Origin: Arthrobacter sp. PvP023
GTDB taxonomy: Bacteria; Actinomycetota; Actinomycetes; Actinomycetales; Micrococcaceae
Assembly: GCF_017832975.1 (NCBI RefSeq)
Contig: NZ_JAFIBI010000001.1
Span: 4,154,001-4,218,000, forward strand
DNA length: 64,000 bases
Direction of reading: 5' to 3'
In this document: piece after piece, positions 40,451 through 48,152 of the stretch
Numbering within the stretch: position 1 is the stretch's first letter
How the letters are laid out: each line of letters begins with the position of its first letter
Notes under the pieces: model-generated
Databases searched by the model: none
Seen by the model: the letters and a program-made list of their open reading frames with translations, nothing else
What the model was told of the DNA's origin: nothing
Translations under genes and position numbers: made by a program

Positions 40451-40474
40451 GACCGGTCAGGTTGTTCCGGCGGG

Positions 40475-41017
40475 TCACCAATAATGGGCCACGTCAATGA
40501 CCAGGCGGGATCCTGTCGCGGGCCCGTCCAGGCTGAACACCCGGAAGGGAAGGCGTCCGCGGACGCCAAGGCCCATGGTCGAATAACCCTCGAAGCTCCC
40601 GGCCCAGGCCACCTGGCGGAAGGTCTGGTAGCCGCCAACGTTGGACAGTTCATTCCGGTCGGCCGGATTGTAGGTGGAGTTTCCGCTGTCGTCATAGGCG
40701 GGGGCATTGACGGTGATCTGGAGGAACGCCCGGCCCCTGAGTGGAACCGGCAAGCCCGAACCGTCCTGCACCACCGTGGGGACATACCTGACCGTGTAGC
40801 CCTCCACCGGACCGTTGAGGTCTACCACCAGGCGGTCGAAGCAGTAGTGCTGCCCGGTGCGCACGTTGGTGACCTTCGCGGTGCTCATGGCCGCCTCGGA
40901 CTTCGCCAGCGATCCCCACACCAGTCCGCAATAGGAGGCGGACGCCGGCGCAGGCGCCACCAGGCCCAGTCCCGCTGCCACCAGGATTGCCGCCAGCCAC
41001 ACTTGGAACTTCTTCAT
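40475..41017 (-). CDS. Secreted AMIN-like domain protein
   Basis: A 180-aa exported protein. An N-terminal signal peptide (MKKFQVWLAAILVAAGLGLV, then cleavage near ASASYC) precedes an AMIN-like domain covering about residues 45-180, with YCFDRLVVDLNGP and ending SRLVIDVAHYW. AAGGG lies 8 nt upstream of the ATG at 41017, which I prefer over GTG 41026. AMIN-like domains are associated with cell-envelope binding. There is no catalytic motif and the function is unknown. Confidence 0.82.
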   Translation of the reverse strand: MKKFQVWLAAILVAAGLGLVAPAPASASYCGLVWGSLAKSEAAMSTAKVTNVRTGQHYCFDRLVVDLNGPVEGYTVRYVPTVVQDGSGLPVPLRGRAFLQITVNAPAYDDSGNSTYNPADRNELSNVGGYQTFRQVAWAGSFEGYSTMGLGVRGRLPFRVFSLDGPATGSRLVIDVAHYW

Positions 41018-41133
41018 TTCAGCCACCCTTGGAAGTGATGAGATACCTCAAGGGTAGGAGGCCTGACAGGCGAAAACGAGGGCCGAAATGCCTTCGGCGC
41101 CCAACCGTTAGCCTGCTTCCGGGCAGCATACAG

Positions 41134-41171
41134 CGAGGCGCCGGCAGCCCCTGCGGGCCGCCGGCGCCTCG
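41134..41171. terminator. Long hairpin after DUF4193 gene
   Basis: A 12-bp outer stem (41134-41145 with 41160-41171), one A-C mismatch, then an inner GCCC-CTGC-GGGC hairpin. No T tract follows on either strand, so it may stabilise mRNA ends or act as a weak terminator for the DUF4193 transcript. Confidence 0.5.
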
Positions 41172-41213
41172 TGACGCCGTGCGTGTGAAATTGTGGTGCG
41201 CGCCGGGAGCTTC

Positions 41214-41516
41214 TTAGCCTTCGCAGTCGCGGCAGTACTTCATGCCATTCTTTTCGCGCGCAACCTGGGACCGGTGGCGGACCAGGAAGCAGGAGGAGCA
41301 AGTGAATTCATCGGACTGTTCGGGGACAACAGTCACCGTAAGTTCCTCGCCGGAAAGATCCGCTCCGGGGAGGTCGATGCCCTCGGCCGTATCGTTCTCA
41401 TCAACATCGATAACGGCGGTCTGGGCTCCGCCACCGCGGGACGCCTGAAGGGCCTCCAGGGATTCAGCCGGAGACTCTTCTTCTGTCTTGCGTGGGGCGT
41501 CGTAATCGGTAGCCAT
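41214..41516 (-). CDS. DUF4193 zinc-ribbon-like protein
   Basis: A 100-aa actinobacterial DUF4193 protein. The C-terminal part has two CxxC pairs, FTCSSC and YCRDC, likely to bind a zinc ion. The N-terminal half is acidic and probably disordered. I chose ATG at 41516 because the family consistently begins MATDYDAPRKTEE; a GTG at 41528 is less likely. The function is unknown; similar small zinc-ribbon proteins contact RNA polymerase or ribosomes, but nothing here shows that. Confidence 0.85.
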   Translation of the reverse strand: MATDYDAPRKTEEESPAESLEALQASRGGGAQTAVIDVDENDTAEGIDLPGADLSGEELTVTVVPEQSDEFTCSSCFLVRHRSQVAREKNGMKYCRDCEG

Positions 41517-41672
41517 TTGGGGGTTCACTTTCGTTGCTGCTCAGCGCCATTTCAGGCACCTCAGTGAAGCAGTTTAGGTCATTATGCCGGTAGTTGAAGA
41601 AAAGTGTGTTCAACCCGACAAATTACTTCGCCGGACGGCGGAGACCAGGCTTCCCGAGCAGCAGGCCGGCGG

Positions 41673-41894
41673 TTATCCCTTGCTGGCCGCGGCAGCCGTT
41701 TCCCGGTGCACCGTCGCCGCGTGGTCGGCAGCAATCGACACTCCGCTCAGCGCCGGCAGCCAGCCCCATCTGGTGACATCGGCGATGGCGGCGTTCCCTT
41801 GTTCCCAGGTGCCGCGGCCCGCGGAGGATGCAGCGGCCGGCGTGGGACTGGCCTCGAACCACGAGGCGATTCTGGTGAGCAGGCGTGTAGTCAT
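41673..41894 (-). CDS. Possible small leaderless protein
   Basis: A 73-aa frame starting MTTRLLTRIASWFEASP, with GNAAIADVTRWGWLPALSGV in the second half. Read in its direction, TACTTT (41901-41906) lies 6 nt before the ATG, a near match to the leaderless pattern, and codon use is normal for the window. I recognise no family. It is divergent from the 116-aa conserved gene. It could be a real small protein or a chance frame. Confidence 0.4.
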   Translation of the reverse strand: MTTRLLTRIASWFEASPTPAAASSAGRGTWEQGNAAIADVTRWGWLPALSGVSIAADHAATVHRETAAAASKG

Positions 41895-42042
41895 AGGCCC
41901 AAAGTAGGCGCCCCATGTTGTGGGCAGGTTTCGCCGCAGTCTCCACGGCGTTACTTTTTCGGGAGCGGCCGGCCACTGGCGGTCCGCGCACCGTGGATCT
42001 AGCCTTGACGCACACAACATCCGCGCCCCCCGGAGGTATGTC

Positions 42043-42393
42043 ATGGCCACGAAACTGAACAAGAAGGCGCTCGAACACGCGCGCAGCCTCGTGAAGGACG
42101 GAAAGGTTGTCCGTGACACCCGGGACGACTGGAGCGAGCACGCACCGTCGACGGACCAGGAAAATGCCTATATCGACAAGCACGGCTTTTCGGAATTCTC
42201 CAAATGGCACCTCGGCGTGGACCCTGACGAGACGGAGGGAACCAAGGGCAGTGTGAGTTTCCCTTTTGGCGATTTTAAGAAAGTCCACCGTTGCGCTGTT
42301 GTTTCCCTGGAAAGCAGGGCTGCGCAATATGACCACGATGACATCGCAAAGGCCGCCAAGGACCTGCTCGAAAAGATTGACGCAGAGGACTAG
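42043..42393 (+). CDS. Conserved hypothetical protein
   Basis: A 116-aa small soluble acidic protein, similar to uncharacterised proteins of soil actinobacteria. It contains KALEHARSLVKDGKVVRDTRDDWSEH and FSKWHLGVD, then PFGDFKKVHRCAVVS. GGAGG lies 6 nt before the ATG at 42043; an in-frame upstream start at 41920 is rejected because it adds Arg-rich sequence without a Shine-Dalgarno. The function is unknown. Confidence 0.85.
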   Translation: MATKLNKKALEHARSLVKDGKVVRDTRDDWSEHAPSTDQENAYIDKHGFSEFSKWHLGVDPDETEGTKGSVSFPFGDFKKVHRCAVVSLESRAAQYDHDDIAKAAKDLLEKIDAED

Positions 42394-42430
42394 GCGCTGG
42401 GACTCAGCACGACACCCCGGGCGCTACGAC

Positions 42431-42901
42431 TCAAGCCACGGGCCACACCACCAAGGTCTTCCACGTGGCGGGATCCGGCTCCTTGGCGGGGTCGCTGAGG
42501 TAGTACTCCCACATTGAATCAGCCGGCGTGAACCCCTCTTCCGTCATCCGTTCCTGGATGGCGTCGTAAGTGGTGACCAGTGTGTCGTAAGGACCGGTGT
42601 GGGTGGCTTCGAAAGCCCGGCACGCGGGGAGGGTTCCCGCTTCCACCCCTGCCGACGCGCTGACTGGCGCCGTCACGGGAAAGCCCGCCTCGACGTCAAC
42701 AGTGTCAGTGGGCATGCCCCGGTACAGGCCAAAAGGGGGCCCGGATATCTGTACGCCCTGGTCCCGGGCTGCCGCCATGACGGCGCCAAAGGCACGGCCA
42801 AAAAATCCCTGCAGCTCGTTCATGGGCACTTTTTCGCGGATGACGGCGGTGGGCTGTTCGGGGCGCTGGACCAGCCGGACTCCTGTTTTGTCTTGGCTCA
42901 T
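42431..42901 (-). CDS. GyrI-like small-molecule-binding protein
   Basis: A 156-aa standalone effector-binding domain of the GyrI-like/AraC_E_bind fold. The order is VRLVQRPEQPTAVIREKVPMNEL at the start, FGLYRGMP in the middle, then FEATHTGPYDTLVTTYDAI and SMWEYYLSDPAKEPDPATW near the end, as in the family. Such domains bind hydrophobic or cationic small molecules and some act as hydrolases. There is no DNA-binding region. No functional link to the neighbours is seen. Confidence 0.85.
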   Translation of the reverse strand: MSQDKTGVRLVQRPEQPTAVIREKVPMNELQGFFGRAFGAVMAAARDQGVQISGPPFGLYRGMPTDTVDVEAGFPVTAPVSASAGVEAGTLPACRAFEATHTGPYDTLVTTYDAIQERMTEEGFTPADSMWEYYLSDPAKEPDPATWKTLVVWPVA

Positions 42902-43020
42902 ACGCCAACCATCCGCGAAGCGAGCGCTGCAGCCAAGGGTCGAAGGACCCGGAGCCGGGGCCCTGCGCCGTGACCGGAACCGTTCTTCACTAGTGCATCC
43001 GCAACAGCGCGCGCGTCAGC

Positions 43021-43362
43021 TCAGTGATCGGCGCGCACGCCCTCTTTGAGCCACAGCGTGTCGCCCTCAACCCGGTCAAGCTCATCCGAGGCGAGGTACG
43101 CGTGCCCGGCGAAAAGACCCGATCTGTCAACCTTTACATAACCGATCCGCAGCAGCCTCTCCGCGGTGTGGCGAGGCAGCCTGGAGGTCTCCGCGAAATT
43201 GTCGATCACCGTGCTAACCAGGCCTCCTGTTTCAGCATCTGTCTGGCCGTCCGAAGTAACCGCCTCAGGATCACCCATTTTCAGGTCCTCGACCTTGCCG
43301 ATCTTCTTACCATCCGGTGCTACCACGTGCATTCCTTCACGCACGTGTTCAATGATGGCCAT
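43021..43362 (-). CDS. DUF2171/PRC-barrel-like protein
   Basis: A 113-aa soluble protein. Residues 1-40 (IIEHVREGMHVVAPDGKKIGKVEDLKMGDP) form the DUF2171, PRC-barrel-like motif; the rest (AERLLRIGYVKVDRSGLFAGHAYLASDELDRV) matches a second part of such proteins. I chose the ATG at 43362 with GGAGGG directly upstream; a longer frame to 43428 is unsupported. The function is unknown; related proteins are often stress-associated. Confidence 0.8.
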   Translation of the reverse strand: MAIIEHVREGMHVVAPDGKKIGKVEDLKMGDPEAVTSDGQTDAETGGLVSTVIDNFAETSRLPRHTAERLLRIGYVKVDRSGLFAGHAYLASDELDRVEGDTLWLKEGVRADH

Positions 43363-43428
43363 GACGCCCTCCTTCGTGCATTGCACCGCTGGATGCAACA
43401 CAGTGTAGGCCTCACACGGAGCCAGCAA

Positions 43429-43614
43429 TAGGCGCGAACGATGGCCGCCTGGCAGGGTTGTTCGGGGAGGAGTGCGAGCAGCGTTTGAAGGACGGCAAGG
43501 GCCTCGCCTACGGGCGGGCAGTGAAGTCGCCGAAACTCGCGGGTCGGCTGCCGACCTTTGCCAACGGCGGTTGGGCGAAACGGCTCAGTTTTCGACCATC
43601 ACTGACACGGTGGC
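43429..43614. other. Unassigned sequence next to transposase relic
   Basis: No intact gene. A plus-strand frame from 43458 reads GEECEQRLKDGKGLAYGRAVKSP but continues into the relic on the other strand and has no recognised family. The stretch CAGTTTTCGACCATCACTGA near 43586 looks like it might be an insertion-sequence end, but I could not find its partner. Confidence 0.3.
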
Positions 43615-43785
43615 CTAATATTTCGCTTCGGCCATGGTGTCCATATTTCTCCGGAGAGTTGTTCCCTTCTGAACTGGACATTGAAGGATCCGGCGAAGCC
43701 GTTCTGCCAGGGTGATCACGGGTCTATGAACGCAGTGTCCACGTCGGCGGTGTGGCACCACTGGATCAGGGCCGGGGCTCTGGAT
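43615..43785 (-). pseudogene. Integrase-core transposase relic (IS3/IS481-like)
   Basis: Read on the minus strand the fragment gives ALIQWCHTADVDTAFIDP, a stop (TGA), then SPWQNGFAGSFNVQFRREQ and LSGEI. After a frameshift it continues MDTMAEAKY and a further stop. This is the C-terminal end of an rve integrase core. The position of the last catalytic Glu (normally in a context like AESFN) reads Gly, and the rest of the element is missing. It overlaps the last codons of the ArsR-rhodanese gene. Confidence 0.8.
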
Positions 43786-44458
43786 TCCGGGCCGTGGCCG
43801 ACTGTTCTATCGGGAGCCCTGTCGCCTTCCACTCGGGGAAGCCATCCTCAAGCCTTGTGGCGAGGCGCCCTTCGTCCGTGAGCAGCCTCACGGCCTCGTC
43901 CGCATACAGGCAGTATGGTCCGCGGCAGTAAGCGACGATTTCACTCCCCTGGGGAACCTCGCGCAGTCGAGACTTGACGTCCGAGAAGGGCACGGAAAGC
44001 GCCCCCGGGATGTGACCGGCTTCGTACTCTGGCTGCGGCCGCACGTCCAGCACAACGACGTCGCCCTGCCGCAGCCGCAGCAGCAGTTCGTCACGCGTGA
44101 TCATGTTCAGGTCGGCGCGATCGCCGATGTAGGCACGGACGAGGTCGCCCAGCTCCCCCGAGTGCGCTTCGGCTGTCTCCCGAAGTGCTCGCCATAGCCG
44201 CTCCACTGCCGGGCTGGCAAGGGAGTAGTAGATCCGCGTCCCCGAGCGTCGCGAGTGGACGATGCCGGCACGCAGCAAGCGCTGCAGGTGCTGGGATGTG
44301 TTGGCCATACTCTGGTGGATCTCCGCGGCAAGCTCGTCAACCGACCGCTCGCCCTGCCCAAGGACATCGATCAGCTGCGCCCTTCTGCCGTTCCCCAACG
44401 CCTTGGCAGCTTCTACGAGGGCGTCGAAGAGCGCATCCTTTTCCTGCTGGTCCCCCAC
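43766..44458 (-). CDS. ArsR-family regulator fused to a rhodanese domain
   Basis: A 230-aa protein. Residues 10-90 are an ArsR-type winged helix (VDELAAEIHQSMANTSQHLQRLLRAGIV) without an obvious metal-binding CxC. Residues 118-222 form a rhodanese domain with active-site C178 in YCRGPYC and a second C183. Such fusions probably sense sulfane sulfur or redox state. AGGAGG lies 5 nt before the GTG start. It is divergent from the membrane protein at 44552, with two operators between. The last 15 residues run into the transposase relic, so the C-terminus may be altered. Confidence 0.9.
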   Translation of the reverse strand: MGDQQEKDALFDALVEAAKALGNGRRAQLIDVLGQGERSVDELAAEIHQSMANTSQHLQRLLRAGIVHSRRSGTRIYYSLASPAVERLWRALRETAEAHSGELGDLVRAYIGDRADLNMITRDELLLRLRQGDVVVLDVRPQPEYEAGHIPGALSVPFSDVKSRLREVPQGSEIVAYCRGPYCLYADEAVRLLTDEGRLATRLEDGFPEWKATGLPIEQSATARNPEPRP

Positions 44459-44471
44459 TCGCGCCTCCTAC

Positions 44472-44487
44472 TCAAGAGTTCTCTTGA
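44472..44487. promoter_or_regulatory. Palindromic operator 1 (ArsR-type)
   Basis: Perfect inverted repeat TCAAGAG-TT-CTCTTGA. Its right end overlaps a consensus -35 TTGACA (44484-44489) that pairs with TCTTAT (44508-44513) at 18-bp spacing, a likely promoter for the membrane-protein gene. A bound regulator would cover the -35. Confidence 0.75.
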
Positions 44488-44513
44488 CAAGCCTACCGTC
44501 AGGGGACTCTTAT
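44484..44513 (+). promoter_or_regulatory. Promoter of the membrane-protein gene
   Basis: TTGACA (44484-44489), 18-bp spacer, TCTTAT (44508-44513). The -35 matches the consensus fully and the -10 in four of six positions. It is flanked on both sides by operator-like palindromes. Confidence 0.6.
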
Positions 44514-44531
44514 TCAAGTACCTACTTAAAT
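44512..44531. promoter_or_regulatory. Palindromic operator 2 (ArsR-type)
   Basis: ATTCAAGTA-CC-TACTTAAAT, an inverted repeat with one mismatch in each arm pair, just downstream of the -10. ATTCAA-type half-sites are common for ArsR proteins. Confidence 0.6.
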
Positions 44532-44551
44532 TAAGAAAGGGGGTGGTGGCC

Positions 44552-45046
44552 GTGTCCACCATCCAAACTCCCCAAGGAGAACAGTCCCGCCTCCGGACAG
44601 GAGCCGCTCTCATGACGCTGGCCGGGCTGGCCTTCGTGGGGTACGCCGTAATCTTCTTGGTGCTCAACTTCACGGACGCCTTCCTTGAGCTGGGCATCGG
44701 CCCCGATCAAGTGGACAAAGGGAAGGCGGACATCGAGGCGTTCAGCCCGCAGCTGTATCACTACATCAGCCATTTGCACATCGCGGTCAGCGGCTTCATC
44801 GCTGCGACCGGGCTGGCCGTCGCAGGCCTGTCCTGGTATGGGGTGCGCCGCGGAGAACGGTGGGCCTTCGCCACAGCCGTTATCGTCCCGGTTGTTGGAC
44901 TCGCCGTTGCCCTCCCCGCGCACTACCCATGGGGTCTGGCCACCCTTGGGCACCTCGGCCTGATCTACCTCGCCGTCCTCATCTTCCTGGTAGGGGTCGT
45001 GGCAGCCTACAGCGGAATGCGAAGCACCGCGGTGACGCGCCACTGA
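44552..45046 (+). CDS. Four-helix membrane protein
   Basis: A 164-aa integral membrane protein with four predicted TM helices (about 16-38, 65-90, 97-117 and 123-147) and no recognised family. A soluble stretch DAFLELGIGPDQVDKGKADIEAFSPQLYHYISHLH lies between helices 1 and 2. I chose the GTG at 44552 because AAAGGGGG is 8 nt upstream; the frame is open much further back over the divergent gene. It is controlled with, and probably by, the ArsR-rhodanese protein, so a role in sulfur or metal stress is an inference only. Confidence 0.75.
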   Translation: MSTIQTPQGEQSRLRTGAALMTLAGLAFVGYAVIFLVLNFTDAFLELGIGPDQVDKGKADIEAFSPQLYHYISHLHIAVSGFIAATGLAVAGLSWYGVRRGERWAFATAVIVPVVGLAVALPAHYPWGLATLGHLGLIYLAVLIFLVGVVAAYSGMRSTAVTRH

Positions 45047-45344
45047 CACTCAAACGACGGGCTGAATCCCTTGAACCAGCCAGACGCCCTGTCATGAACC
45101 GGCATCCGGTCATGTTGCCCAATCCTGCGCGACACCTGAAGCGGTAAATCGTGGGGACTGGTCTTTCCCTCGTCCACGGCAAAATTGTGTGATTCGAAGA
45201 TTGCCGGCAAAACGTGGCGAAGAGCGGCAGACGCAATGGGGTGTCCTTGGGTAACACTGAAGACGTTCCGCAGGGCCACCGAGACACAGATTGCCTGAAC
45301 CATGGGCGCCGAAACAGGCTTAGCCCACCACTGATAGGGGTTCG
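45047..45344. other. Gap between membrane-protein gene and tRNA-Thr
   Basis: About 300 bp without a supported gene. A minus-strand frame of 98 codons (45007-45303) has no family, no Shine-Dalgarno and overlaps the end of the membrane-protein gene. Sequence 3' of a tRNA is a common place for island integration, but no attachment-site duplicate of the tRNA end was recognised. Confidence 0.35.
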
Positions 45345-45421
45345 TGGAGCCCCCTGTCGGATTCGAACCGACGACCCCCGCTTTACAAGAGCGGTGCTCT
45401 GGCCAACTGAGCTAAGGAGGC
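45345..45421 (-). tRNA. tRNA-Thr (UGU anticodon)
   Basis: On the minus strand a full cloverleaf is seen: acceptor GCCTCCT pairing with AGGGGGC, D arm GCTC-GAGC, anticodon stem CCGCT/AGCGG with loop CTTGTAA (anticodon TGT), and T arm GTCGG-TTCGAAT-CCGAC. The discriminator base is U and CCA is encoded (45345-45347). Confidence 0.97.
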
Positions 45422-45516
45422 GTGCCTGTTTCTGCCGGAGGTATCCGGCGCAACAGGCGGCACTGGGTGCAGTGCTAGATAAGGTTAGCCCAAGGACGCC
45501 CCGCTGGTAAAAACGG

Positions 45517-45554
45517 CAGTGGCCAGGTTCCGGGGTTCCGGAACCTGGCCACTG
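45517..45554 (-). terminator. Terminator of the DsbA-like gene
   Basis: A perfect 17-bp stem (45517-45533 with 45538-45554), loop GGTT (plus-strand reading). On the minus strand it is followed by CCGTTTTTACC, a clear U tract, 25 bp after the stop codon. Confidence 0.92.
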
Positions 45555-45578
45555 GAATGCCGCACGGGTCAGGCGGTG

Positions 45579-46469
45579 CTAGCCCTTGGCGTCGATGGCG
45601 GCCTGGATGAACGGGATCAGGTCAGTGTTGGCGGAGTCGCCCTTGCCCCACTGCTTGCCGTCCACAAAAGCAGTCGGAGTGCCGGTCACACCGATGGCCG
45701 CTGCTTCCTGGGTGGCCACCTTGACATAAGGCCTGAATTTCTTCTCTTCCACACATGAATCGATGCTCTTGGCTCCGACGTCCGTGGCCAGCTTCTTCAG
45801 GTCGTTGTCCGAGAGGCCAGCACTGCCTTCTGCAGGCTGCTTCTCGAAGAGTGCATTGAGGAAGTCAGAGTACTTTTCCGGGGATTCATTGACCACGCAG
45901 GCGGCTGCGTTGGCGGCGCGGGAAGAGTAGTTGGTGGTGGACTGCTGGTCCAGGAAGCCGAGCGGACGGTACTCCAGCGAGATCTTGCCTTCGTTGCGGA
46001 GGCTGGTCAGCTGCTCGTTATAGGTGGTTTCGAACCGTTTGCAGACGGGGCAGATGAAATCGATGTAGACGACCACCTTCACGGGCTTGCCGGCTTCCGC
46101 CTCGGCGCCGGGAGCCTTAACTTCCGCGGGAGCCGTTTCCGGCTTGGTCGGGACGTCCTTCACGTTGACAGTGGCGGGGTCCGACTTCACGACCTCAGAG
46201 TTGGCCAGCAGTGTCACACCGCCGTGGATGTTGCCGTTGGCCGGGGTGGGGCCTTCGTCCGCCACCGGTGCGTTGTTCCTGATGTTGGAACTGACTACCA
46301 GGGCGACGATCGCGAGGATGGCAACGACTGCCACCACAATGCCCCAACCGATCAGGAGCTTGTTGCGCTTGTCCTTCTTCAGCTGCACCTCACGGATCTC
46401 ACGGGCTTTCTCGCGGGCCTCGGCAGTGCGTTCTGCTTTGGACTTGCGGGGTTCGTTTGCGGCGCTCAT
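45579..46469 (-). CDS. Membrane-anchored DsbA-like thioredoxin protein
   Basis: A 296-aa protein. A basic, charged N-terminus (about 1-37) is followed by one TM helix (about 38-61), a linker, and an extracytoplasmic thioredoxin fold of the DsbA/Thioredoxin_4 type. The active site is C140-P-V-C143 in DFICPVCKRFE, and the cis-Pro loop is GVTGTPTAFVDG. It probably oxidises or shuffles disulfides of secreted proteins, possibly with a VKOR partner encoded elsewhere. It ends at a strong terminator and is divergent from otsA. Confidence 0.9.
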   Translation of the reverse strand: MSAANEPRKSKAERTAEAREKAREIREVQLKKDKRNKLLIGWGIVVAVVAILAIVALVVSSNIRNNAPVADEGPTPANGNIHGGVTLLANSEVVKSDPATVNVKDVPTKPETAPAEVKAPGAEAEAGKPVKVVVYIDFICPVCKRFETTYNEQLTSLRNEGKISLEYRPLGFLDQQSTTNYSSRAANAAACVVNESPEKYSDFLNALFEKQPAEGSAGLSDNDLKKLATDVGAKSIDSCVEEKKFRPYVKVATQEAAAIGVTGTPTAFVDGKQWGKGDSANTDLIPFIQAAIDAKG

Positions 46470-46649
46470 CAGTTCCTCGGGTCGATCGGCCAGGTGCGGA
46501 CCACATCAGTGGCAACTTTGTCAGTTTAGGGGAGAAACCTGAGAGCTTGCGCCTTCAAGTTTCTGTCCGTTTGCCCAACGGATGAATGGCCCGGAAGATT
46601 CCGGCCGACTAGGGTTGACTTCGAGCCATTAGCTACCCAAGGGGCACCA

Positions 46650-48152
46650 ATGCAGACTACGCACCGTGAAAAATCCGAAGCAAGCGCCGAAGGAAAACCC
46701 GCGCGCGGCGGCAGCCACGCGGCTGACGCGCTCTATGACTTCATGGTGGTGTCCAACCGTCTTCCGGTTGACCGCTGCGCCCCGGAAGACAGTGGGTGCG
46801 AGGACGGTTGGCGGCGGTCGCCCGGCGGCCTGGTGACCGCGTTGGCCCCGATGATGACCAAAACCGACGGCGCTTGGGTGGGCTGGCACGGCGCCCCGGA
46901 TGAAACCGTCAAGCCCTTCAGCCACGGCGGAATGGACCTGGTCCCGGTGCAGCTGAGCACGGACGACGTCGAACTTTTTTATGAGGGCTTTTCCAACGCC
47001 ACCCTCTGGCCGCTCTACCACGACGTCATCGCGCCGCCGGAATTCCACCGCACGTGGTGGGATTCATATCGGAAGGTCAACCGGCGGTTCGCCGACGCCG
47101 TCGTGCGCCACGCCGACCACGGAGCCACCGTCTGGGTGCAGGACTACCAGCTGCAGCTGGTTCCCAAGATGCTCCGCGAAGCACGCCCGGACCTCAAGAT
47201 CGGGTTCTTCAACCACATCCCCTTCCCCCCGCCGGAAATCTTCGCCCAGCTCCCGTGGCGCCGGGCCATCATTGACGGACTCCTTGGCGCCGACCTGGTG
47301 GGTTTCCAGCGCCCCAGCGATGCCGGCAACTTCATGCGCTCCGCCCGGCGTTTCCTGGGTGCCAGCGTCAAGCAGCAGCAGGTCCACGTCAAGGGCCCTG
47401 ACGGCCAGACCACCCACATTGCCCGCGCGCAGGCATTCCCCATCTCCATCGACGTCAAGCAGATCAGCGAGCTGGCCCGCAAGCCCGAAATCATCGAACG
47501 CGCCCGGCAGATCCGCCGGGACCTTGGCAACCCCAAGACCATCCTCCTGGGCGTCGACCGCCTCGACTACACCAAGGGCATCCGCCACCGGCTCAAGGCC
47601 TACGAGGAACTGTTGGCGGACGGAAAGGTCACCGTGGAAGACGCGGCACTGATCCAAGTGGCGAGCCCGAGCCGGGAGCGGGTGGAGCAATACCGCCTCC
47701 TCCGCGAAGAGGTTGAGGGCACCGTGGGCCACATCAACGGCACCTACGACACCATGCAGAACACCGCCGTCCGCTACCTGCACCACAGCTACCCCATCGA
47801 CGAAATGGTGGCGCTGTACCTGGCGGCCGACGTCATGCTGGTGACGGCACTGCGGGACGGCATGAACCTGGTTGCCAAGGAATACGTGACCGCACGCACC
47901 AACAACGACGGCGCACTGGTACTGAGTGAATTCGCCGGCGCCGCGGACCAACTCAAGCAGGCGTTGCTGATGAACCCGCACGACATCGACGGACTCAAGG
48001 ACACCATCATGAGGGCCGTCAACATGCAGCCGGCCGAGGCAGCCCGCCGGATGCGGTCCATGCGAAAGCAGATCCTCGACCACGACGTCGACCACTGGTC
48101 AGCCGAGTTCCTTGCAGCACTCAAAGAGAAAGTGGTCCGCGATGACACCTGA
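46650..48152 (+). CDS. otsA: Trehalose-6-phosphate synthase
   Basis: A 500-aa GT20 glycosyltransferase that joins glucose from a nucleotide sugar to glucose-6-phosphate. It contains the family segments MVVSNRLPVDR and SPGGLVTALAPM at the N-terminus, VWVQDYQLQLVPKMLRE and NHIPFPPPEIF in the middle, and RDGMNLVAKEYV near the C-terminus. It has an extra N-terminal tail of about 32 residues. AAGGGG lies 7 nt before ATG. It overlaps otsB by 11 bp, so the two are coupled. Confidence 0.96.
   Translation: MQTTHREKSEASAEGKPARGGSHAADALYDFMVVSNRLPVDRCAPEDSGCEDGWRRSPGGLVTALAPMMTKTDGAWVGWHGAPDETVKPFSHGGMDLVPVQLSTDDVELFYEGFSNATLWPLYHDVIAPPEFHRTWWDSYRKVNRRFADAVVRHADHGATVWVQDYQLQLVPKMLREARPDLKIGFFNHIPFPPPEIFAQLPWRRAIIDGLLGADLVGFQRPSDAGNFMRSARRFLGASVKQQQVHVKGPDGQTTHIARAQAFPISIDVKQISELARKPEIIERARQIRRDLGNPKTILLGVDRLDYTKGIRHRLKAYEELLADGKVTVEDAALIQVASPSRERVEQYRLLREEVEGTVGHINGTYDTMQNTAVRYLHHSYPIDEMVALYLAADVMLVTALRDGMNLVAKEYVTARTNNDGALVLSEFAGAADQLKQALLMNPHDIDGLKDTIMRAVNMQPAEAARRMRSMRKQILDHDVDHWSAEFLAALKEKVVRDDT

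Noticed and set aside
43797..43825. GGAGCCCTGTCG inside the ArsR-rhodanese gene as a possible attachment-site copy of the tRNA-Thr end
   Set aside because: It lacks two bases of the tRNA motif, is short, and lies in conserved coding sequence (ATGLPIEQ), so chance is more likely.
45214..45510. Plus-strand frame containing GAPCRIRTDDPRFTRAVLWP
   Set aside because: This is the antisense translation of tRNA-Thr; the peptide recurs in databases as a known spurious annotation.
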